Shown here in pieces: positions 1 through 7,904 of a stretch of DNA of 11,365 nt; position 1 is the stretch's first letter, and every line of letters begins with the position of its first letter. The notes beneath the pieces are model-generated. The model made no database searches. It was not told the origin of the DNA and was given only the letters and a program-made list of their open reading frames with translations. A program made the position numbers and the translations under genes. Where the stretch lies: assembly GCA_012798185.1 (NCBI GenBank), contig JAAZNS010000252.1:1-11365 (forward strand), given 5' to 3'. The stretch comes from Chloroflexota bacterium (GTDB lineage: Bacteria; Chloroflexota; Anaerolineae; Anaerolineales; UBA4823).

Positions 1-374
1 GCACGCCCGTTCCGCCCGAACGTGATTTTAAAGGGGAAAAGCTGGATGCCGGCACCGGTTTAATGGGTGCTCATCTTACCGGCATCCATTTACGGTTGCC
101 GGGATATGACAAAAACGGTCCCACGCTGGAAATATTTAGTTATAACCGGCTTGAAGCGCGTCAGCCGGTAGCGGTTAACCGCTGCGGTTTTGGGCATATT
201 GCATTTATAGTCGAGGATGTCCAAGATGCCCGGCAGGCTGTTTTGAAATCCGGCGGTGGCAGTGTGGGAGAAGTAGTTACACTGCAAATTGCCACGGGTG
301 ATCAGGTTACCTGGTGTTATGTCACCGATCCAGAAGGCAACATCATTGAGCTGCAATCGTGGTCGAAAGCATAA
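1..374 (+). CDS. VOC/glyoxalase-fold protein, 3' part only
   Basis: The reading frame is open from the left edge (first full codon at position 3) to TAA at 372-374, so the true start lies outside the window. About 123 residues are visible. They show the paired beta-alpha-beta-beta-beta layout of the vicinal oxygen chelate (glyoxalase/bleomycin-resistance/dioxygenase) superfamily. A strand reading LTGIHLRLPG is followed by PTLEIFSY, and a second module has GFGHIAFIVEDV and ends in DPEGNIIELQSW. The His of GHIAF and the Glu of IIELQSW sit where this fold normally places metal ligands. An internal ATG at 63 is not a likely start, because homologous-looking sequence (PVPPERDFKG) continues upstream of it in frame. 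The substrate cannot be told from sequence; members include lyases, dioxygenases and resistance proteins. Confidence 0.85.
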   Translation, partial: TPVPPERDFKGEKLDAGTGLMGAHLTGIHLRLPGYDKNGPTLEIFSYNRLEARQPVAVNRCGFGHIAFIVEDVQDARQAVLKSGGGSVGEVVTLQIATGDQVTWCYVTDPEGNIIELQSWSKA

Positions 375-403
375 GCAACGGTTCAATGACAAATGAATAA
401 ATA

Positions 404-446
404 ACCGTCACGGCGTTGAGAGCGTAAAGACTTTTAAGACCGTCAC
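404..446. repeat. Pair of 8-bp direct repeats upstream of cutC
   Basis: ACCGTCAC occurs at 404-411 and again at 439-446, a spacing of 35 bases, in the gap between the VOC gene and cutC. The first copy also overlaps a 6-bp inverted repeat (ACGGTT at 378-383, AACCGT at 403-408). Short tandem sites ahead of a gene can be operators, but eight bases recur by chance often enough that this is only a candidate. Confidence 0.2.
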
Positions 447-452
447 TGATGG

Positions 453-480
453 TTGACAGCTTTAACATATCCGGTGCAAT
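453..480 (+). promoter_or_regulatory. Possible cutC promoter (weak)
   Basis: A perfect TTGACA hexamer lies at 453-458. The best -10 candidate at normal spacing is TGCAAT at 475-480 (16-base spacer), which matches the TATAAT consensus poorly. The position, about 35 bases before the cutC start, is reasonable for a promoter. The call rests mainly on the -35 hexamer. Confidence 0.25.
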
Positions 481-515
481 AACAAGTATATCGGTGTCAA
501 ATTTGGAGGTATAAA

Positions 516-1271
516 TTGCCCCAGCCTATTCTTTTTGAAGCCTGCGTCGATTCGATTGAATCGGCGATAGCGGCGCAGGAGGGCGGCGCCGACCGTGTTG
601 AATTATGCGCAGATCTGTTGGAAGGCGGCATTACCCCCAGCGCCGGCTTGCTTTATCTCACCCGCCAGCATTTACAAATTCCCATCCATGTGCTCATCCG
701 CCCGCGCGGCGGTGATTTTTGCTATTCAGACAGCGAATTCAATGTAATGCGCCTGGATATCGAAATTGCCAAGCAGTGCGGTGCAAACGGGGTGGTGATT
801 GGGATATTAAAACCGGACGGCAGAGTGGATGTGGGACGCACGGCAACCCTGGTTGCCCTTGCGCGCCCGCTGAGTGTCACCTTTCACCGCGCCTTCGATA
901 TGGCAGAAGACCCCATTCAGGCATTGATGGCAATTATCAACCTGGGAATCGAGCGCATATTAACTTCGGGGCAGGCAGCTTCGGCATTGGAAGGTGCCAA
1001 ATTGATTGGCGAGCTGGTGGAACGCGCTGGTGAACGAATCATTATTATGGCGGGCGCTGGCGTCAATGAACAAGATGTTGGTGAAATCATCCAATCTACG
1101 GGGGTGAAGGAGGTGCACGGCTCGCTGCGCGTCAGCCGCGAAAGCCCTATGACGTTCCGAAATCCAAATTGTTCGATGAGCAGTATAGCGGCTGTTTCGG
1201 ATTATCAGCACTTCGTAACCAGCGCGGCACGGGTGCAGGCGCTGGTGCAGACCATTCGTTCATTATACTGA
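516..1271 (+). CDS. cutC: CutC family protein (copper homeostasis family)
   Basis: This is a 251-residue protein, close to the roughly 250 residues of E. coli CutC, and it matches that family along its whole length. Visible signatures in order are GGADRVELCADLLEGG (about 23-38), IRPRGGDFCYSD (about 61-72), VTFHRAFDM, RILTSGQ, IIIMAGAGV, EVHGSLR and SPMTFRNP near the C-terminus. The fold is a TIM barrel. The family was named for copper tolerance in E. coli, but its direct role in copper handling is disputed and no enzymatic reaction is firmly assigned. The start is TTG at 516, supported by GGAGGT at 505-510 with a 5-base spacer. It ends 13 bases from the convergent response regulator gene, with no obvious terminator between them. 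No copper pump or chaperone lies beside it, so context adds nothing to the copper link. Confidence 0.93.
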   Translation: MPQPILFEACVDSIESAIAAQEGGADRVELCADLLEGGITPSAGLLYLTRQHLQIPIHVLIRPRGGDFCYSDSEFNVMRLDIEIAKQCGANGVVIGILKPDGRVDVGRTATLVALARPLSVTFHRAFDMAEDPIQALMAIINLGIERILTSGQAASALEGAKLIGELVERAGERIIIMAGAGVNEQDVGEIIQSTGVKEVHGSLRVSRESPMTFRNPNCSMSSIAAVSDYQHFVTSAARVQALVQTIRSLY

Positions 1272-1284
1272 ATTTGTGGAAATT

Positions 1285-1653
1285 TTATTCGATCACTTTT
1301 GCTCGTTTTAATACTTCTTCGAGCGCGTCGATCTCTAAGGGCTTTATCAACACTTCTGTAGCGCCCAGCGAGCGCATCCGCTCTTCGGTTTCCGGTTGAT
1401 CATCGGAAGTGACTACCAGGATGGGTACGTCTTGAAAGCCGGGCAGCTGATGAATGTATTTGAGGAATTCAAAGCCATCCACGCCTGGCATATGAACATC
1501 CAGCAGAATCACATCTGGCTTTTTCTCGCGCATCATCAGCACAGCAGTCCGGGCGGTGTTGGCATGCACCCCTTTGATGCCAAATAGACCAAGAATTTTC
1601 AAGTGACTGCTGGCGGTTACCCACTTATCATCCACTACAAGGGCGAAAGGCAT
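1285..1653 (-). CDS. Single-domain response regulator (CheY-like receiver)
   Basis: This 122-residue protein is a complete receiver domain with no output domain. The acidic pocket is D8-D9 (ALVVDDK), the phospho-acceptor is D52 (VILLDVHMPG), the conserved Thr is T82 (LVVTSDD) and the conserved Lys is K104 (VLIKPLE). All residues needed for phosphorylation are therefore present. Such stand-alone receivers pass signals by protein contact, for example in phosphorelays or to motility or cyclase partners. No histidine kinase lies in the window, so it is an orphan here. The ATG start at 1653 has AAGGAG upstream but with a long spacer of about 12 bases. Position 11 is Trp (DDKWVTAS), a bulky residue just after the acidic pocket. 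Confidence 0.92.
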   Translation of the reverse strand: MPFALVVDDKWVTASSHLKILGLFGIKGVHANTARTAVLMMREKKPDVILLDVHMPGVDGFEFLKYIHQLPGFQDVPILVVTSDDQPETEERMRSLGATEVLIKPLEIDALEEVLKRAKVIE

Positions 1654-2235
1654 ATCTTTGAACGGCTCCTTAATTAATTATACAGCTTACTATACCGCTT
1701 TAACATTAATATCAGAAGCGAAAGGCAATCAGCATAATAAACTGAAAAAGTTCCGGTCGTTACTATTAGTAGCTTGATTAATTAGGCAATCACTGGACAT
1801 CACAGATGCTGATTTACGTCAGTGAGCAGCCCAAGACTTGGCGTTGATGACCATTATTTTTATAGCGGTAATAATATATCGAAACCTGCCGATCGTTGCC
1901 AGCCGTTCGATACGCGGGTTCGATGTAAGCAGGCGTTGATAAATAAGACTTCCCAATCGAAAAATGCAAATTGCTAAATTGAGTTCAGTCAATACCAGAT
2001 ATGGCGTCCAGCGCGGCAATCGGTCGACGATTTATTAAATCTATCCAAACCATTTATATGAATAATTTTGATTTTATGCGATAATCATCATAGCCTTTGC
2101 TTTCAATAATTTTCATTTATCATCTCAGCATTAATTGTTATAGATTTTTTCGATGGTTTCTTCGCAGCCAGTTGATCAATCCTGAATAAAAAAACAACTA
2201 ACTCAATGACTAAATTGATAGTGAGGAGTAATCTC
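1654..2235. other. Gene-free AT-rich intergenic region
   Basis: About 580 bases separate the divergent response regulator and beta-helix genes, so both promoters should lie here. I see no protein-coding signature. The small open frames (for example 1819-2019 minus, 66 residues) lack a ribosome site and any recognisable motif. TAATTAATTAA next to the regulator gene and a 9-base repeat AGGCAATCA (about 1722 and 1783) are visible, but neither is persuasive as a regulatory site. The length is unusual for a bacterial gap, so a decayed gene or an unannotated small RNA cannot be excluded. Confidence 0.5.
2223..2228 (+). promoter_or_regulatory. Ribosome binding site that fixes the beta-helix protein start
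   Basis: GAGGAG at 2223-2228 stands 7 bases before ATG at 2236. The upstream in-frame ATG at 2206 has no comparable site. This makes 2236 the likely start and places a Lys-rich, hydrophobic signal sequence exactly at the N-terminus. Confidence 0.7.
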
Positions 2236-4308
2236 ATGAAAATGAAGATGGTCTTTGTGAGTGTTGCTTTTGGATTGAGTTTAAGCATGGGACTATTATT
2301 ATGGATGAAACCTGAAAAGGTTGCTACAGCGGCTATTAATGAGCCAGCCGCTATCCGCTGTGTGAAGCCTGGCGGAGGCAGCGGCTGCTTTGCTCATATT
2401 CAACAGGCTGTCAATGCTTCCAACGATGGCGATGTTATCCGCGTAGCTCAGGGGAGCTACCTTGAAACAGTATTGATTACCAAAAGTATTACCCTGGAAG
2501 GCGGTTGGAATCCATCGTTTACTGAGCGAAATTGGGATGTTTATCTGACTGAAATAAACGGCGATCGCGCCGGGTCGGTAATTCGACTTGATGGTATTAT
2601 TTCGCCTACCATTGAGGGTTTTATTATCACCGGCGGGAACGCCAGCAGCCACCTGGGCTGGGGTGGTGGTATTTTAGCCGATGGTGATTGGGATAAGGGA
2701 GGCTTGATTACTATCCGCCATAACATAATACGCGATAATATTGCTTGCTCTTCATCTTCGTGCCAGGGATACGGCGGCGGGATAATGATTTATGCCAATC
2801 GTTTTGTGATTGAAGATAATACCATTTCAGATAATATTGCTAGATCGTCTGGAAACGGCAGCGGGAGGGGAGGCGGGATTGCTTTATGGGGTTTTCCATC
2901 TGCAGGAACACTGAGTCATAACACGATCATCAGCAATACGGCAGTTATTTCTCCTACCGGTGTTTATGGTAGTGGTGAGGGCGGCGGAATTTGGAGTCAG
3001 GGTGATTGCGATCTTACCGCGGTTGACAATGAAATCCGTGAAAATTATGCCACGGTGGAGGGAACGGGGTATGGCGGAGGTGTATATGCCTGTGGAAATT
3101 ATCATGAAAACCGCATTCTTACCAATACTGCCAGTGTGAATGGTGAAGGGTTAGGAGGGGGAGTTTATGCGTATTATGTTCCAGATTTCCAAGATAACTG
3201 GCTGCAGGGTAATTTGGCAAGCGCAAACAGCGATGGCAAAGGAGGAGGCATCTATGCGGTTTATCTCCAGGAGGCGCAAGGGAACACCATCTTAAAAAAC
3301 CGGGCTACCCGCGGCGGGGGTGTTTTTTACCGAGAATACAACGGTTACCAGACGTTTTACCACAATCTAGTCTCAGAGAACTCAGCCACCGGTTTGAACT
3401 TAACCAATTTTGACGGAGGCGGGGGAATTTCCAGCGCGGCGGATTGGGTGGAAATAACCGGTAACGATTTGTTCTCTAATACAGGGCTGGCTGGTGGGGG
3501 AATATTGGTAACCGGTGGAGATCGATACATGGTGAATCAAAACCGGGTGCAGGGGAATCAATCCGTTGCTGGCGGTGGTTTATTCGTATATTCGGCTACG
3601 GGGGTTATTGCTCAAAACCAGATTGTTGACAATCATTCGCTTTGGTGGGGCGGAGGATTATTTTTATATGGAAAAGCCAGCCCAACTTTGAATGCAAATT
3701 CCGTATTAAATAATTCGGCACAGGGGTATTCCGGTTTTGCCGGTGGCGGTATGGTGATCGCGGTTGATACCGATACTCATGTTACTGCTACCAATCATAT
3801 CATTGCCAATAATTGGGTTGATTCAGAAACAGCCGGCGGGGTTCATTGTGTTAGCGGTTCGTGTTCGCTGATCCATTGCACGATTGTCGATAATAAATTG
3901 GGTGTCAATCCCGGCGAAGGGGTGCGGATTGGAGCAGCGGGCGGTGAAAATGTGGTATGGAACAGCATCATCGCTGGGCATAATACCGGTGTGATAATAG
4001 GGGGGAGCGCGGCTGCCCAAATTGATTACAATGATTTTTATTACAACTCAACCAATGTGAACGGCGCAAGCCCGGGCAGCCATAATTTATATACCAACCC
4101 CCAATTTGTGAATTGGCTGGGAGGAGATTTTCATCTTACCATTGATTCGCTATTAATTAATGCAGCAGATATTAATTTAAGCATCTCCGATGATATCGAT
4201 GGCTTGCCGCGTATCGACCAGCCCGATATCGGTGCCGATGAGTTTACCTGGATTTCTTTATTACCCGTTATATTAAACATAAACACAGGGTCCATTCCAC
4301 ATGAATAA
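2236..4308 (+). CDS. Secreted right-handed parallel beta-helix protein
   Basis: This is a 690-residue exported protein. It opens with MKMKMVF and a hydrophobic stretch to about residue 24, with a likely cleavage region around VATAA (about 29-33). Residues about 42-91 form the N-terminal cap typical of these proteins: CVKPGGGSGCFAHIQQAVNA, DGDVIRVAQGSYLE, then an ITLEGGW motif. From about 110 to 640 there are many imperfect turns of 20-35 residues. They carry glycine runs (GGGI, GGGV, GGGL) and Asn-rich turns such as DNTISDN and HNTIISN, the pattern of a pectate-lyase-like beta-helix. The end, with DIDGLPR and DIGADEF (664-670), resembles the 'choice-of-anchor Q' C-terminal region. It is followed by a hydrophobic LLPVIL tail (675-680). 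No catalytic site is evident; polysaccharide binding, adhesion or lyase activity are all possible. The gene stands alone on this strand, 120 bases before the flavodoxin gene. Confidence 0.88.
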   Translation: MKMKMVFVSVAFGLSLSMGLLLWMKPEKVATAAINEPAAIRCVKPGGGSGCFAHIQQAVNASNDGDVIRVAQGSYLETVLITKSITLEGGWNPSFTERNWDVYLTEINGDRAGSVIRLDGIISPTIEGFIITGGNASSHLGWGGGILADGDWDKGGLITIRHNIIRDNIACSSSSCQGYGGGIMIYANRFVIEDNTISDNIARSSGNGSGRGGGIALWGFPSAGTLSHNTIISNTAVISPTGVYGSGEGGGIWSQGDCDLTAVDNEIRENYATVEGTGYGGGVYACGNYHENRILTNTASVNGEGLGGGVYAYYVPDFQDNWLQGNLASANSDGKGGGIYAVYLQEAQGNTILKNRATRGGGVFYREYNGYQTFYHNLVSENSATGLNLTNFDGGGGISSAADWVEITGNDLFSNTGLAGGGILVTGGDRYMVNQNRVQGNQSVAGGGLFVYSATGVIAQNQIVDNHSLWWGGGLFLYGKASPTLNANSVLNNSAQGYSGFAGGGMVIAVDTDTHVTATNHIIANNWVDSETAGGVHCVSGSCSLIHCTIVDNKLGVNPGEGVRIGAAGGENVVWNSIIAGHNTGVIIGGSAAAQIDYNDFYYNSTNVNGASPGSHNLYTNPQFVNWLGGDFHLTIDSLLINAADINLSISDDIDGLPRIDQPDIGADEFTWISLLPVILNINTGSIPHE

Positions 4309-4317
4309 TTAATTGTT

Positions 4318-4336
4318 CAATGACAACATTGCTTTT
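4318..4336 (+). terminator. Weak terminator-like hairpin after the beta-helix gene
   Basis: CAATG (4318-4322) and CATTG (4327-4331) pair around the loop ACAA and are followed by CTTTT. The stem is only five pairs and mostly A-T, so a real intrinsic terminator is doubtful. The position, ten bases after the stop codon, is right for one. Confidence 0.2.
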
Positions 4337-4376
4337 GGCACGACTTTATCAGTGTATTTCACAAATCGATAGAAAG

Positions 4377-4390
4377 GGATATGGTTATCC
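4377..4390. repeat. Short inverted repeat ahead of the flavodoxin gene
   Basis: GGATA (4377-4381) and TATCC (4386-4390) form a perfect 5-bp inverted repeat with loop TGGT, 38 bases before the ATG of the flavodoxin gene. It could be an operator half-site pair or a small leader hairpin. It is too short to be certain. Confidence 0.2.
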
Positions 4391-4428
4391 TATAGGGAGA
4401 CAATCATATCAAAAAGGAAACAGAGCTT

Positions 4429-4944
4429 ATGGATAATAAAGTTTTGGTAACTTATGCCACCAAGTATGGTTCAACAGCACAGATAGCCGAAAAAATTGGT
4501 CAGACATTACACCAGGCTGGATTACAGGTGGATGTGCAGCCTGTCAAACAAATTCGCGATGTCGAACCTTATTCAGCCGTCATATTGGGCAGTGCGGTAT
4601 ACATCGGTGCCTGGCGCAAAGATGCGGTAAAATTCTTGCAGTACCACGAGCTGGCGCTGGCAAAAATCCCGGTTTGGCTTTTTTCCAGCGGACCAACGGG
4701 AAAAGGCGATCCGGTTACCCTGCTGCAAGGCTGGCGCTATCCTCAAGGGTTGCAGCCCATCATCAACCGCATCCAGCCGCGCGATATTGCTGTGTTTGGC
4801 GGCTTTGTGGATGAAAATAAAGTCAGCTTTATCGAGAAATGGATGATCAAAAACGTCAAGGCGCCGAGCGGCGATTTTCGGGATTGGAATGCCATTACCG
4901 CCTGGGCTCAAGAGATTATCCGGGTGTTAAATAGCAGCTCTTGA
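4429..4944 (+). CDS. Flavodoxin-domain protein (HemG-like / Flavodoxin_5 type)
   Basis: This 171-residue protein has the flavodoxin fold. The FMN phosphate-binding loop is at 8-16 (TYATKYGST). A second FMN-contacting region reads GSAVYIGAW (54-62), followed by WLFSSGPTG (83-91) and AVFGGF (121-126). Length and motif order fit the HemG-like branch (E. coli HemG is 181 residues), which includes the menaquinone-dependent protoporphyrinogen IX oxidase. However, no haem biosynthesis gene lies nearby, and many members are generic flavodoxin-domain proteins. The function is therefore an FMN-dependent electron carrier or oxidoreductase, with HemG activity unproven. The ATG at 4429 is preceded by AAGGAAA (4414-4420) at a slightly long spacing. 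Transcription is probably independent, given the gaps on both sides. Confidence 0.88.
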   Translation: MDNKVLVTYATKYGSTAQIAEKIGQTLHQAGLQVDVQPVKQIRDVEPYSAVILGSAVYIGAWRKDAVKFLQYHELALAKIPVWLFSSGPTGKGDPVTLLQGWRYPQGLQPIINRIQPRDIAVFGGFVDENKVSFIEKWMIKNVKAPSGDFRDWNAITAWAQEIIRVLNSSS

Positions 4945-5032
4945 ATTTTAAGATAAACTTCCGAGATGCAGAGAGCGCGGAGATCGCCGCTGATTCTTTG
5001 ATTACATTTCTCCGATCAACAGGGATTCAACG

Positions 5033-5656
5033 ATGCACATTGAACCAATCACCCACCAAACCTGCCAGGAAGCAGCTCATGTGCTGGGGCGCGCTTTCGC
5101 CGACGAGCCGGTATCGATAGCGATTTATAAAGGCAGCGACCCTGATGAACGAATTCACAATCTAACAGCCGATTTTACCATCGAGGTGGAAGATTGCATC
5201 CGGCGCGGCATCCCGCTGCAAATATCTGAAGCGGGCAAAATGGTTGCTGCTGCAACCATTTATCCGCCAGGTACTTATCCATTTCCGTGGATATACCAGG
5301 CACGCCTGATGTTTTTTGCCATCCTTGATTCTAGGCGCGTTAGTGTGCGTGCTTCGCTGAGATGGCAGCTGGCGGCAGGGAAAATTCACCCTAAAGAACC
5401 GCATTATTATTTCCAATACCTGGGAGTGCTGCCGGAATACCAGGGTAAGGGGTATGGCACTGCCATGATGCAGTATTTTACAGCTCTTGCCGATCAAACC
5501 AAAATGCCTGGATATTTGGAGACTGCCAGCGCTGGGGCAGTGCCGATGTACCGCCGAAACGGTTTCGAGACGCTGGTGGAAAAGGAGATCATCGGGATAA
5601 GAGCGTGGTTTATGTGGCGGAAACCAATCAATGGAACGGGAGAGCTTCGAAGATGA
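5033..5656 (+). CDS. GNAT family N-acetyltransferase
   Basis: This is a 207-residue protein of the Gcn5-related acetyltransferase family. The acetyl-CoA pyrophosphate loop is at 137-142 (QGKGYG), within YLGVLPEYQGKGYGTAMM. It is followed by ETASAGAVPMYRRNGFE (about 163-179), where Tyr173 is the usual general acid. The N-terminal 60 residues resemble members with an early helical segment (VLGRAFADEPV). The substrate is not predictable; candidates include small amines, antibiotics or protein termini. The start ATG at 5033 has AGGGA (5021-5025) 7 bases upstream. The gene lies 88 bases after the flavodoxin gene on the same strand, and its stop is 28 bases from the end of the convergent peptidase gene. 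Confidence 0.9.
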   Translation: MHIEPITHQTCQEAAHVLGRAFADEPVSIAIYKGSDPDERIHNLTADFTIEVEDCIRRGIPLQISEAGKMVAAATIYPPGTYPFPWIYQARLMFFAILDSRRVSVRASLRWQLAAGKIHPKEPHYYFQYLGVLPEYQGKGYGTAMMQYFTALADQTKMPGYLETASAGAVPMYRRNGFETLVEKEIIGIRAWFMWRKPINGTGELRR

Positions 5657-5684
5657 CGGCGAGGGTTTTGATAAAATTCGACCA

Positions 5685-7904
5685 CTAGTGTTGAATACAA
5701 GGCAAGAAAATCAATTTTGGAGGTAATACGTGCATCACAACCGGAACACTCACATCGGGGTTCGTGGTATTTGCACTTAAAATGTAAAGTGTGCCAGTGT
5801 ACTGACCTGTCTGGCTAACCGCTGAAGCATCAAAGGTGATTTCGACAACCTGGTTTTGGGTCGAGGAAAGTGAGCCATTTTTGGGGTTTTCCTGCAGCCA
5901 GGGGATGGCATAAATGCCCTGGAGTGTGATGGCATCTAAACCAATTTGTGCCCCATCATAACCGACGTATTCGAAGCCTATCCTCACCGGCTGGTCGGGC
6001 ATTATCGCACCCAGGTCAAAGACGCTCTGCGACCAGGTAAAAGAAGCCGTCCAGGCATCGTCGCCTTTGCCGATCAAGATATCATCGCTGCCGCCGATTT
6101 CCCCCACCACCAGCCAAATATTCAAATCGCAGTTATTATACGTATCACTGCACCAATAGAGACTGCCCATCGACCAAAATGAAAGGGTCCCAGCCACAGG
6201 CGCAAGTTGGGGGCTGAGCAGCCACTCGTCTTGAAATGCCGGGGCAGGGTCGTAAGCCACATTGGCGGCGTATGAACCGGAATACCGGATGCTGGATAAA
6301 GTCTCCCAATTATAGCTGGTGTTGCTCGTCACTTCATTCCAGCCGCTGGGAGGCATTGCGCCTCCTTCGAAACCCTCGTCGAGCAAAGCGGCTTCGGTAT
6401 TTTGGATGGCATTTATCGGGCTGCTTCGCCCGACAATGTCCGGCGAACGGCGTGCATCTGGTATTAGGGAACTGGCAGCCTGATGTACTGCAGGGACATT
6501 TTTCGATATCGATTCCATCTGAAACCCGCCCAGTTCTTCCTGTAGAGAAAATGTGACAGGTAATTCGCTGGCGGTGGTCAGGGTGAGTGGAATGCTGGTG
6601 CGTGCTCCCAATATCATTGAAGATTCCAATATCGCCGGTGTTCGCTGTAAAGCACTGAACGGTGTAAGATTGATATTCAGGGTGGTGGTTATATTCGGCG
6701 ATATCGACACCCCGCCGATCGTGTTTGTCCAGTATCCCGAAGCTGCAACGGTGATTGTGTATACACCAGCCGGCAAGGTTAACGAATAAACGCCGCCCGC
6801 ACCGCTGGTAGTCTGGTTGGAACCAAGAGCAGAAACCACCGCCCCAACGATCGGGGAGGCAGAGTTTTGGTCTGAAATCGTACCATTCAGGGAGCCTGTT
6901 TGGTTGTTTTCTAGATTGACGATGCTGACCGATAAAAGGGTCATGCCTGAATAACTGCCGCCCCAGGTCATGTTATGGGTGGCATAATCCCATGTATCAT
7001 GGATGTAAATTGTAGAGGGATCGCTATAGCCGACGCCAACAACCGTGTGACCCTGAAGGTTGAGCATCACCGGTCTGCCGGCATCGATTTCCGCTTTATA
7101 CATGGCGTACGTGAATCCCCCACTGTTATTATCGGTTTTTTGGTTATAACAATCGGTTACTGTATAGCCCCGGGCTTCGTAAAAGAGTTTTCTCCCATAG
7201 GTACCATCGCGCGTGATGCCGTACGTAACCATATCATCGCAGGTCAGGCGGGCAGGGGAGCTTGTCCAGGTATAAAATGTGGTTGAACCATCTGAATTAC
7301 CATAGGCAGATTGACTGGTTTTCATAAAATCGCCAATCGCATCACCCCAGGTATGCTGTGTCCAGCCATTGGTTATGTAAGGATCTTGGGTAGTGCTGCC
7401 ATATTGGACCCAATAATCATCGATTGAACCTCGCCCTATCCTGCCATCCAACCCGTTATGAGAGGCAGTTAATGGGCATTGCTCATAGGTGTCTTGTCCA
7501 TCCGAAAAATCAGGCCAAATGCTGCTATCTAATGGCATAACACCGCCGTTGGACGGTCCGCTGTACATATTAGGAAAACCATTGCGGTCGTAGTAAGCAG
7601 CAATCATAGCGCCGGAGGTGGCAGAACATCCCATAAACCAATCATAAGCGGGGACATTAAGTGTATTCGTACCCATGAGGAGGTTAGGCTCGGGTAAAGC
7701 AATTGCAGCAAGCTGTTGTTCATACCCCTTGGGCGGTTTGGAAGGACCATTGATGATGGTTTTTTCTATTAGTAATCCATCTCCAGCAACGATGGTTTCA
7801 GTGCTGTAATAAGGATTTTCTCCATCGTCTGCAGAAGCCCATATTAGTGAGATGGATGAAAGAATGGTCAATAGAACAAGCAGTGCTACTAAATATTTTT
7901 TCAT
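5685..7904 (-). CDS. Secreted multidomain C39-like (papain-fold) cysteine peptidase
   Basis: This is a 739-residue exported protein with signal peptide MKKYLVALLVLLTILSS to about residue 24. After a short pro-region (25-80) comes a C39-like peptidase domain (about 80-330). The nucleophile is C93 in VPAYDWFMGCSATSGAM, the His is H286 in LNLQGHTVVGVGY, and D303 in YIHDTWD completes the site. Related enzymes usually read GCGPT; here it is GCSAT. Residues about 336-413 form a carboxypeptidase-regulatory-like beta sandwich (GTISDQN..PIVGAVVSA..GVYSLTLPAGVYTITVAASGY). Residues about 507-665 match a 'choice-of-anchor J' MAM-like region (DEGFEGGAMPPSGW, DEWLLSPQL, TLSFWSM). Residues about 667-727 look like a BACON-type domain. 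The tail is LIFLPCIQH. It probably cuts peptides outside the cell. No clear ribosome site precedes the ATG at 7904. No transporter or lantibiotic gene is nearby, so bacteriocin-leader processing is unlikely. Confidence 0.85.
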   Translation of the reverse strand: MKKYLVALLVLLTILSSISLIWASADDGENPYYSTETIVAGDGLLIEKTIINGPSKPPKGYEQQLAAIALPEPNLLMGTNTLNVPAYDWFMGCSATSGAMIAAYYDRNGFPNMYSGPSNGGVMPLDSSIWPDFSDGQDTYEQCPLTASHNGLDGRIGRGSIDDYWVQYGSTTQDPYITNGWTQHTWGDAIGDFMKTSQSAYGNSDGSTTFYTWTSSPARLTCDDMVTYGITRDGTYGRKLFYEARGYTVTDCYNQKTDNNSGGFTYAMYKAEIDAGRPVMLNLQGHTVVGVGYSDPSTIYIHDTWDYATHNMTWGGSYSGMTLLSVSIVNLENNQTGSLNGTISDQNSASPIVGAVVSALGSNQTTSGAGGVYSLTLPAGVYTITVAASGYWTNTIGGVSISPNITTTLNINLTPFSALQRTPAILESSMILGARTSIPLTLTTASELPVTFSLQEELGGFQMESISKNVPAVHQAASSLIPDARRSPDIVGRSSPINAIQNTEAALLDEGFEGGAMPPSGWNEVTSNTSYNWETLSSIRYSGSYAANVAYDPAPAFQDEWLLSPQLAPVAGTLSFWSMGSLYWCSDTYNNCDLNIWLVVGEIGGSDDILIGKGDDAWTASFTWSQSVFDLGAIMPDQPVRIGFEYVGYDGAQIGLDAITLQGIYAIPWLQENPKNGSLSSTQNQVVEITFDASAVSQTGQYTGTLYILSANTTNPDVSVPVVMHVLPPKLIFLPCIQH

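Noticed and set aside
719..1033. Plus-strand 104-residue frame inside cutC.
   Set aside because: It is an out-of-frame shadow of a clearly conserved gene and has no family signature.
1677..1682. Perfect TATAAT on the minus strand ahead of the response regulator.
   Set aside because: The ribosome site AAGGAG lies only about 5 bases after it, so transcription would begin within that site. The -35 region is poor and the surrounding DNA is AT-rich.
1819..2019. 66-residue minus-strand frame in the long intergenic gap.
   Set aside because: No ribosome site, no motif and unconvincing composition; probably chance in AT-rich DNA.
2700..4100. Repeated GGNGG-rich DNA within the beta-helix gene as a possible tandem DNA repeat.
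   Set aside because: The repetition comes from glycine-rich turns at the protein level; the DNA units are irregular in length and sequence.
381..4326. The 12-mer GTTCAATGACAA occurs at 381-392 and 4315-4326, each beginning seven bases after a stop codon.
   Set aside because: In a window of this size a few 12-base matches are expected by chance, and the flanks are not conserved.
6236..7286. Several plus-strand frames of 78-106 residues opposite the peptidase gene.
   Set aside because: They are antisense shadows of a recognisable multidomain protein, without ribosome sites or motifs.
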